Positions 58,534 through 64,000 of a stretch of DNA of 64,000 bases are shown here, in pieces. A program made the position numbers and the translations under genes. Source of the stretch: Novosphingobium sp. (GTDB taxonomy: Bacteria > Pseudomonadota > Alphaproteobacteria > Sphingomonadales > Sphingomonadaceae). Below the pieces are notes generated by a model. It made no database searches and was not told the origin of the DNA. It saw nothing but the letters and a program-made list of their open reading frames with translations. The DNA lies in the NCBI RefSeq assembly GCF_030696665.1, contig NZ_JAUYRV010000052.1, forward strand, positions 162,787 through 226,786, in the 5' to 3' direction. Position 1 is the first letter of the stretch; every line of letters begins with the position of its first letter.

Positions 58534-58570
58534 AAAACAAAACTGGCCGGGGACTGAGATCCCCGGCCAG
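58534..58570 (-). terminator. Intrinsic terminator of the sulP/carbonic anhydrase operon
   Basis: CTGGCCGGGGA-ctgaga-TCCCCGGCCAG is a perfect 11-bp stem. On the minus strand it is followed by TTTTGTTTT. The rest of the 290-bp gap between sulP and the porin gene shows no gene. It must contain the porin promoter, which I cannot define. Confidence 0.82.
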
Positions 58571-58596
58571 CAGATGTTTGCTTTAAGGCGCGAGCC

Positions 58597-60129
58597 TCAG
58601 GCGGCGTGGGCCAGCGATTTCAAGATCGGTGCCGGGCCGGTCACCTTCACGTCATTGCCACGCAAGCGGCGGCGCGAAAGCCATTCGGTAAGCATTTCAG
58701 CGGTCGTGTGGTCGATCGCATGAACCTTGTCCATGTCCACATGAACCGCGTGGCTATGCGGAACCTGCTCAAGCGCATTGGTCAGGCGAGACAGGCCGAT
58801 GAATGTGGCCGCACCCTCAAGCTTGAGATGCACGGTTTCACCAATCGACGATTCGCCAACCTTGAACTTCAGGTTCCTGGCATGGGGCACGAGTTCGAGA
58901 GCGGACAGCGCAAGGCCTACCAGCACACCGGTGAGCAGATCGGTTGCCACCACCAGCACAAATGTGGCGGTCCAGATCAACGCGGGCAGGTAGCCGTGCA
59001 CCTTGAACAGGTGCTGCACATGCTTGAGGCTGACGAGCTTCCACCCGGTTACCACCAATACCCCGCCCAGCGCCGCCATCGGCACTTCGCGCAGGATGAA
59101 GGGGAGCAGCGCCACAAAACCGAGAATCCACACGCCGTGCATCACAGCAGACATGCGGGTCATCGCGCCTGCCTGCACGTTGGCAGAACTGCGCACGATC
59201 ACGCCGGTCATCGGCAGCGCGTTGAACACGCCGCACAGCAGATTGCCTACGCCCTGCGCGCGCAGTTCCTTGTTGTAATCGGTGCGCACACCATCGTGCA
59301 TCCGGTCAACCGCAGCCGCCGAAAGCAGCGTTTCCGCGCTGGCGATAAAGGCGATGGCGATGGCCGAAACGATCATCGAGCCTTGCGTCAGCGTGGAGAA
59401 AATGCCCGCTTCAGGCAGGGCGAATGCCGCTGCGATGGAATCGGGCACAGAAATCCGCGCCACGTTCAGCCCAAGGCCCCACGCAACCATCGTTGCTGCA
59501 AGTACGCCAAGCAGCGCGCCCGGGAGCAGGCCGAGCTTTGCAGGCTTGACCTTTTCCCACACCAGCATGGTGCCAATGGTCAGCAGGCCGAGCATCAGTG
59601 CCAATTCGGTGTTCTGAAGATTGAACGGCGTAAGGCCCAGCACGCGGGCGGGCATCATCGCCAGATTGTCAATCCCGTTGGACAATGGCTTTTCATCGAA
59701 CAAGATGTGGAACTGGCCAATGACGATCAGAGCGCCAATCCCGGCAAGCATGCCGTGAACGACAGCGGGCGAGATTGCGCGGAACACGCCGCCAAGCTTG
59801 GCGATGCCTGCAATCACCTGCAACGCACCTGCCAACACCAGAACCGGGCCAAGCGCGGACAAGCCATTATCACGTACGAATTCGAACACGATCACGGCAA
59901 GGCCAGCGGCCGGGCCGCTGACCTGCAACGGCGAACCAGCCAGCAGCCCAACGACGATGCCGCCGATGATGCCGGTCACCAAGCCCTTTTCAGGCGGGAC
60001 GCCCGAGGCAATGGCGATGCCCATGCACAACGGCATGGCCACCAGAAACACCACGATTGACGCGGTGAAATCCTGAACGAAATAGCGGGAAAAGCCGCCG
60101 CGTTCGCCCTCTGCGGTAGCAGATGTCAT
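58597..60129 (-). CDS. SulP family anion transporter (probable bicarbonate uptake)
   Basis: A 510-residue SulP transporter with about ten to twelve membrane helices (VVFLVAMPLCMGIAIASGVP, QVSGPAAGLAVIVFEFV) and a C-terminal STAS domain (AVHVDMDKVHAIDHTTAEML, about 445-510). SulP proteins carry sulfate, dicarboxylates or bicarbonate. The next gene upstream encodes a beta-carbonic anhydrase and overlaps by four bases, so bicarbonate is the likely substrate. Confidence 0.9.
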   Translation of the reverse strand: MTSATAEGERGGFSRYFVQDFTASIVVFLVAMPLCMGIAIASGVPPEKGLVTGIIGGIVVGLLAGSPLQVSGPAAGLAVIVFEFVRDNGLSALGPVLVLAGALQVIAGIAKLGGVFRAISPAVVHGMLAGIGALIVIGQFHILFDEKPLSNGIDNLAMMPARVLGLTPFNLQNTELALMLGLLTIGTMLVWEKVKPAKLGLLPGALLGVLAATMVAWGLGLNVARISVPDSIAAAFALPEAGIFSTLTQGSMIVSAIAIAFIASAETLLSAAAVDRMHDGVRTDYNKELRAQGVGNLLCGVFNALPMTGVIVRSSANVQAGAMTRMSAVMHGVWILGFVALLPFILREVPMAALGGVLVVTGWKLVSLKHVQHLFKVHGYLPALIWTATFVLVVATDLLTGVLVGLALSALELVPHARNLKFKVGESSIGETVHLKLEGAATFIGLSRLTNALEQVPHSHAVHVDMDKVHAIDHTTAEMLTEWLSRRRLRGNDVKVTGPAPILKSLAHAA

Positions 60130-60824
60130 TCTGCAGCCTCAGCAGTGGCCCAAGCGTCGATCACTGCACGCGCACGTGCAGGAACAGCCACTGGCAGCGG
60201 CGTGTCTTCGCGAAGAGGCGTAAATTCCCCCGTCTCGCCATCAAGGCCAAGCACCAGGCCCGCGCTGATATCCACGAACCAGCCGTGCAGCGACATTTCG
60301 CCGCGCGCGATGGCCGTTGCCACCGAAGGATGCGTGCGCAGATGGTCAATCTGGACGATCACGTTCTGCAGGCTGACCGCGCGGACGCGCTCATCAGTGC
60401 CGAGTTTAGGCGAGCAGCTCGACACGACGCTTTCTGCCGCAGCGCCGTGGCGCAGCCAGGCCACCACATTGGGCATGCCTTCGGGCAGTGCAGGAGCCGA
60501 CAGCGCCTTCATTGCGCCGCAATCGGAATGGCCACAGACGATGATGTCCCGCACGCCCAGTGCCAACACGGCATATTCGACGGTCGAGGTAACGCCGCCA
60601 TTCATGGTGGCATAGGGCGGAACCATGTTGCCAGCATTGCGGCACACGAACAGTTCGCCGGGCTGGGCCTGCATGATCTGTTCGGGCACGATGCGCGAAT
60701 CGGCGCAGGAGATCATCAGCGCCTTGGGCGACTGCCCTTCGCTGACGAGCTTGCCGAACAGTTCGCGGCTATCAGGAAACGTGGTCTTCTCGAAGCTGAA
60801 GACGCGGCCGATGAGTTCGTTCAC
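60126..60824 (-). CDS. Beta-carbonic anhydrase
   Basis: A 232-residue beta-class enzyme that hydrates CO2. The zinc ligands are Cys40 (CADSR, with the Asp-Arg dyad), His99 and Cys102 (CGHSDCGAMKA). VEYAVLALGVRDIIV supports the class. The start is GTG 60824 with AAAGG nine to ten bases upstream. It is first in the pair with the SulP transporter, a set that would supply bicarbonate for carboxylases. Confidence 0.94.
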   Translation of the reverse strand: MNELIGRVFSFEKTTFPDSRELFGKLVSEGQSPKALMISCADSRIVPEQIMQAQPGELFVCRNAGNMVPPYATMNGGVTSTVEYAVLALGVRDIIVCGHSDCGAMKALSAPALPEGMPNVVAWLRHGAAAESVVSSCSPKLGTDERVRAVSLQNVIVQIDHLRTHPSVATAIARGEMSLHGWFVDISAGLVLGLDGETGEFTPLREDTPLPVAVPARARAVIDAWATAEAAE

Positions 60825-60974
60825 GGCTGAATACCTTTGCTAGTGGGCCGAGCGCCGGGAACGGCTTTCGGGACACTGCACAAGGTATGTGCCCAGCCTT
60901 TCCACATTCCATCGCTTTTGTAACGAATTGTTGCGGCGCACGCGCCTTGACCGACGCCGAAGGCCTGCTGGCGT

Positions 60975-62282
60975 TTACCCGGCCGTCGCCAGAGGAAAGC
61001 GCATGGTCACTTCCAGCCCGCCCTCTGGCCGGTTGCGCAATTTCAACTCGCCATTGTCCAGCTGGACCGCGCGGCGGACGATAGCCAGCCCGAGTCCCAT
61101 ACCTGGCGTATCGCGTGATCGGGCAGTATCAAGCCGAACAAACGGCTGTAAAACATCGCTTATCCGATCTTCAGGAATGCCCGGACCATCATCTTCGATC
61201 ACCACTTCGGCAAGGCCCTGATCGCGCTGCACGGTGACCCGAACATTGCCGGCATAATGCACAGCATTTTCAATCAGGTTGGCCAGCGCACGCCGGAGCG
61301 AGACCGGGCGCGCCATGATTTCGAGGCTTTCAAGACCGTGGTATGTTGCGTCGCACCCATCGTCAGCTGCGGTATCGACCAAGGTCTGGACCATGGCGGC
61401 CAAGTTGATGCGCTCGGCTGGAATGCGCGAACCTCCGCTTTCAACAAAGGCCTGCAACGATTCCAGCATGTGCCGCATCTCGCCCAAATCCTTGCCCATG
61501 TCCTGACGAGTGTCCTCATCAATCCGCGAGTCTTCGAGCCTGAGTTGCATGCGGGACAGCGGCGTGCGCAGATCATGCCCGATGGCCAGCATCGATTGCA
61601 TACGGCTGGCCATCGATTCGTGGATGCGCTGCTGCATTTCATTGAAAGCATGGATCAGGTCGCGCACTTCGCTCGTGCCGGTCTCTTCCAGAGGCTCGGG
61701 CGGCCCTGCACCCACTGTGCGGCTCGCCCTTACCAATGTTCTGAGCGGAGCAAGCGTGGCCCTGAACAGCACCCAAGCCAGTGTCACCAGCATCAACGTG
61801 GGCAACATCAGAGAAATCACGCGCCCGGCATTCAGCGTCCAAGCCTCACTGGTGCGGGTCCGGAAATACAGCACGCTGCGATCAGCCAGCAACATCGAGC
61901 CACTGATCGCATCGGCACCGCTCCTCGGTTTGAGATAAAGCTGCAGGTCGGCGGCCACAAGATCCCCTGAAAGATCAAGCACCTGCTGCCGCATCTTTGC
62001 CAGCGGCACTGCGCCTACGGGTCGGTTGCCTGCCGCCCGCCAGCTTATCGCAAACCGTGGCGTGCTGAGCGCCTGCGCCGCCCCTACCCGCTCTTGAGGC
62101 GGCGTGCGTTCAATCGCGCGGCTTGCGATGACAAGATGTTCAGCCACCCGCGCAGCATCATCTTCGGCCACGGCGAACTGGCTGGCACGCTCAAACAGCA
62201 ACGTGTTGGCGGCAAAATCCACTCCCGCCACCAACAGCAGGATCGCGAGCAAACGCTCGGGCAGGCCGAACCGGCGTAGCAT
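60975..62282 (-). CDS. Sensor histidine kinase (EnvZ-like)
   Basis: A 435-residue kinase: TM1 (about 10-28), a periplasmic domain of about 130 residues, TM2 (about 153-172), HAMP, the phospho-acceptor His in AIGHDLRTPLSRMQLRLE and a HATPase domain (LANLIENAVHYAG, DDGPGIPED, GMGLGLAIVRRA). GHDLRTPL is the EnvZ-type box. It overlaps the stop of its response regulator by one base (TGATG). The signal is not evident. Confidence 0.93.
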   Translation of the reverse strand: MLRRFGLPERLLAILLLVAGVDFAANTLLFERASQFAVAEDDAARVAEHLVIASRAIERTPPQERVGAAQALSTPRFAISWRAAGNRPVGAVPLAKMRQQVLDLSGDLVAADLQLYLKPRSGADAISGSMLLADRSVLYFRTRTSEAWTLNAGRVISLMLPTLMLVTLAWVLFRATLAPLRTLVRASRTVGAGPPEPLEETGTSEVRDLIHAFNEMQQRIHESMASRMQSMLAIGHDLRTPLSRMQLRLEDSRIDEDTRQDMGKDLGEMRHMLESLQAFVESGGSRIPAERINLAAMVQTLVDTAADDGCDATYHGLESLEIMARPVSLRRALANLIENAVHYAGNVRVTVQRDQGLAEVVIEDDGPGIPEDRISDVLQPFVRLDTARSRDTPGMGLGLAIVRRAVQLDNGELKLRNRPEGGLEVTMRFPLATAG

Positions 62283-63004
62283 CAGGCGCGCTGGACTTCC
62301 GCCTTGAACATATAGCCGACGCCACGCACCGTAACGATCGGGGCGCTGCCGCCAGCACCGGCCAACTTGCGGCGCAGGCGGCTGACCAGCACGTCAACGC
62401 TGCGGTCTGAGCTATCCCCCAGCCGCGTGCGCGACAGCTCGATCAGACGTTCACGCCCCAACACGCGCTGCGGCTGGCCGATAAACGTCGAAAGCAGATC
62501 GAACTCCGCCCCCGTCAGATCCACCATCGCACCACTGGGCGAATGCAATTCGCGCCGGGCCATTGATACTGACCAGCCATCAAAGCGTATGTCGCCGCTG
62601 CGCGATCCGGTTTCGCCGGCGCTGTCAGTGCCACTGTTGCTACCCCGTCGCAACACCGCGCCAATCCGCGCCACCAGTTCGCGCGTGCTGAACGGTTTGG
62701 GCACGTAGTCGTCTGCGCCAAGCTCCAGCCCCAGAACGCGGTCTTCCTCGCTGCCGCGTGCAGAAACGAAGATGATCGGCACCTCGCTCTGCTTGCGCAA
62801 GCGGCGGAACAGCTCGATGCCGCTGGTGCCCGGCAACATGATGTCGAGCACGACAAGGTCCGCAGGTTCGCTTTCCAGCGCCACCCACATTTCCGCGCCC
62901 GTGGCCGCGGTGCGGACATTGTAGCCATTTTCACGCAAGGCTCGGGCGGTCAGTGTCCGCAGCGGGCCATCGTCTTCTACCAGTACTATCGAAGCAGGTT
63001 GCAT
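62282..63004 (-). CDS. OmpR-family response regulator
   Basis: A 240-residue regulator: receiver domain with VEDDGPL, phospho-Asp in LVVLDIMLPGTSG, FVSARGS and KPF, then a winged-helix domain (LTGAEFDLLSTFIGQPQRVLGRE, RSVDVLVSRLRRKL, VRGVGYMFKA). The linker NSGTDSAGETGSRSG is unusually long and polar. ATG 63004 begins the receiver directly. Its gene faces acs across 442 bp, so control of acs by this pair is possible. Confidence 0.93.
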   Translation of the reverse strand: MQPASIVLVEDDGPLRTLTARALRENGYNVRTAATGAEMWVALESEPADLVVLDIMLPGTSGIELFRRLRKQSEVPIIFVSARGSEEDRVLGLELGADDYVPKPFSTRELVARIGAVLRRGSNSGTDSAGETGSRSGDIRFDGWSVSMARRELHSPSGAMVDLTGAEFDLLSTFIGQPQRVLGRERLIELSRTRLGDSSDRSVDVLVSRLRRKLAGAGGSAPIVTVRGVGYMFKAEVQRA

Positions 63005-63446
63005 AGTTTCCCGGCGCGTTTGCAGCAGCACACCGGCACGATAGCAGCGCCAAGCGTGATGCCAAGGTTGAACAATGGGGAAGTCGGCACATTGCCGTGC
63101 GATTAAGGCTGGCCAGCTACCGGCAAGCCTTGTCGCCCAGATCATATCCGTCCCCCCGGAACGATGAAACCTAGCTGCGCCGCCGCTTTTGCGCGCGAGA
63201 GGCGCTTTCAAAACAAAACATTGCTGAACTGCAGAATGTGACTGTTTCCGTCCGATTTGGAACCGGACTGGCACTACCTTGGCGGTCATAATCGAAATTT
63301 CCTGCGGACTTGCCCACCGGTTTGGTGTTGCACGTATCGGCCCGGTCGGCTTTGATCCCGGGGAAAGCCCAAACCCGGTTACGCTGCCAACGGCGCGGCC
63401 AGACAAAGGGCGCAGAACCGATTGCTGCATCACAGGAGAGCCTGAC
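63005..63446. other. 442-bp divergent control region between the response regulator and acs
   Basis: No gene is supported here; short frames lack coding character. It must hold promoters for both directions. At 63269-63284 the sequence TGGCACTACCTTGGC has GG and GC exactly ten bases apart, the spacing of a sigma-54 -24/-12 promoter, though the -12 part reads TGGC rather than TTGC. An imperfect inverted repeat GTCCG/CGGAC lies just before it. Confidence 0.4.
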
Positions 63447-64000
63447 ATGGCCGAAGCCGTCTATCCCGTGCCCACCGAATGGGCCGAAAACGCACTTGTG
63501 GACGAGGCGCGCTACTTCGAGATGTACCGCCAGTCGGTCGATGACCCGCAGGCGTTCTGGGCCGAACATGGCCAGCGGCTCGATTGGATCAAGCCTTACA
63601 CCAAGGTCAAGAACACCTCTTTCAACGAGGCGGACTTCGGCATTCGCTGGTTCGAGGATGGCACGCTGAACCTTTCGGCCAACTGCCTTGACCGTCATCT
63701 GGCGACGCGCGGCGACGCCGTGGCGATCCTGTGGGAGCCGGACGGATTGGGTGAGCCACACCGCGAAATCACCTATCGGCAGTTGCACGAAGACGTCTGC
63801 CGCTTCGCCAACCTGCTCAAGGCCAAGGGCGTGAAACGCGGGGAGCGCGTCACGATCTACCTGCCGATGGTGCCCGAAGCCGCCGTCGCCATGCTCGCCT
63901 GCGCGCGGATTGGCGCGATTCACTCGATCGTGTTCGCAGGCTTCAGCCCCGATGCACTGGCAGGCCGCATCACCGATTGCGACAGCCGCATCGTGCTGAC
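63447..64000 (+). CDS. acs: Acetyl-CoA synthetase, N-terminal part (cut by the window edge)
   Basis: The first 184 codons of Acs, the AMP-forming enzyme that activates acetate. [20 protein letters not shown] and [18 protein letters not shown] are typical of the N-terminal ACAS domain. The order ending [20 protein letters not shown] and [20 protein letters not shown], then [20 protein letters not shown], is diagnostic. AGGAG lies nine bases before ATG 63447. The frame remains open to the right edge, so the catalytic Lys lies outside. Confidence 0.95.
   Translation, partial: MAEAVYPVPTEWAENALVDEARYFEMYRQSVDDPQAFWAEHGQRLDWIKPYTKVKNTSFNEADFGIRWFEDGTLNLSANCLDRHLATRGDAVAILWEPDGLGEPHREITYRQLHEDVCRFANLLKAKGVKRGERVTIYLPMVPEAAVAMLACARIGAIHSIVFAGFSPDALAGRITDCDSRIVL

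Noticed and set aside
58606..60060. A 484-codon plus-strand frame opposite the SulP gene
   Set aside because: It is an antisense shadow with no membrane segments or motifs. The minus frame shows the full SulP/STAS layout.
1..64000. CRISPR arrays, tRNA/rRNA genes, insertion sequences or prophage
   Set aside because: I saw no regularly spaced direct repeats, no tRNA-like cloverleaf ends, no transposase or phage structural motifs anywhere in the window.

Overview
The window is high-GC DNA with dense, often overlapping genes (ATGA and TGATG junctions) and alphaproteobacterial gene orders: pckA beside chvI-chvG-hprK-ptsM-ptsH, hisG-hisD-nusB, truA-fmt, bolA beside a J-domain gene. Short palindromic repeats between genes, TorF-type porins, LigF-like glutathione transferases and many GSTs point to a sphingomonad, probably Novosphingobium or Sphingobium. 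The genus is an inference. I found no rRNA, tRNA, CRISPR array, transposase or prophage.

Left part (1-18.9 kb): a catabolic region, mostly on the minus strand. One operon starts at a promoter/operator near 7.9 kb and runs leftwards: LigF-like GST, second GST, acyl-CoA synthetase, lipoprotein quinohemoprotein alcohol dehydrogenase, aldehyde dehydrogenase, amidohydrolase and a truncated phosphatase-like gene. A second block (14.2-8.1 kb) holds a two-domain SnoaL-like protein, a second lipoprotein quinohemoprotein dehydrogenase, a DUF3237 protein, a vanillyl-alcohol-oxidase/p-cresol-methylhydroxylase-type flavoprotein, its probable cytochrome c and a small Tat-exported protein. It ends at an intrinsic terminator. 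SnoaL-like proteins, an SDR, SRPBCC, DUF1428 and more GSTs follow. The likely theme is oxidation of phenolic or alcohol side chains in the cell envelope, then aldehyde oxidation, CoA activation and glutathione chemistry inside. The substrate is unknown and no dedicated regulator gene is visible.

Middle part (18.9-46.6 kb): mainly housekeeping genes. These are cobS, truA-fmt, recR, def (with a His-rich insert), rmuC, a TrmH-type methyltransferase, the PTS-linked regulatory locus (ptsH, ptsM, rapZ, hprK, chvG, chvI) divergent from pckA, an FHA-adenylate cyclase, J-domain protein/bolA/Nudix/pirin, a TacAT-type toxin-antitoxin pair beside a micro-ORF with an SSB-like tail, SDR/hydrolase genes, hisG-hisD-nusB, and S-formylglutathione hydrolase.

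Right part (46.6-64 kb): a copper region. copCD (minus) is divergent from a three-gene module resembling CnrY-CnrX-CnrH (anti-sigma, periplasmic metal sensor, ECF sigma factor) followed by copAB. Three promoters, ahead of copC, the cnrY-like gene and copA, share TGAGGGAT-13 nt-GCGTA, which suggests one ECF-controlled regulon. After it come an acyltransferase-like membrane protein, a DUF2721 protein, a PHA-system protein with an XpaC-TelA pair, an SDR, a TorF-type porin, SulP plus beta-carbonic anhydrase, an EnvZ/OmpR-type two-component pair and the start of acs.
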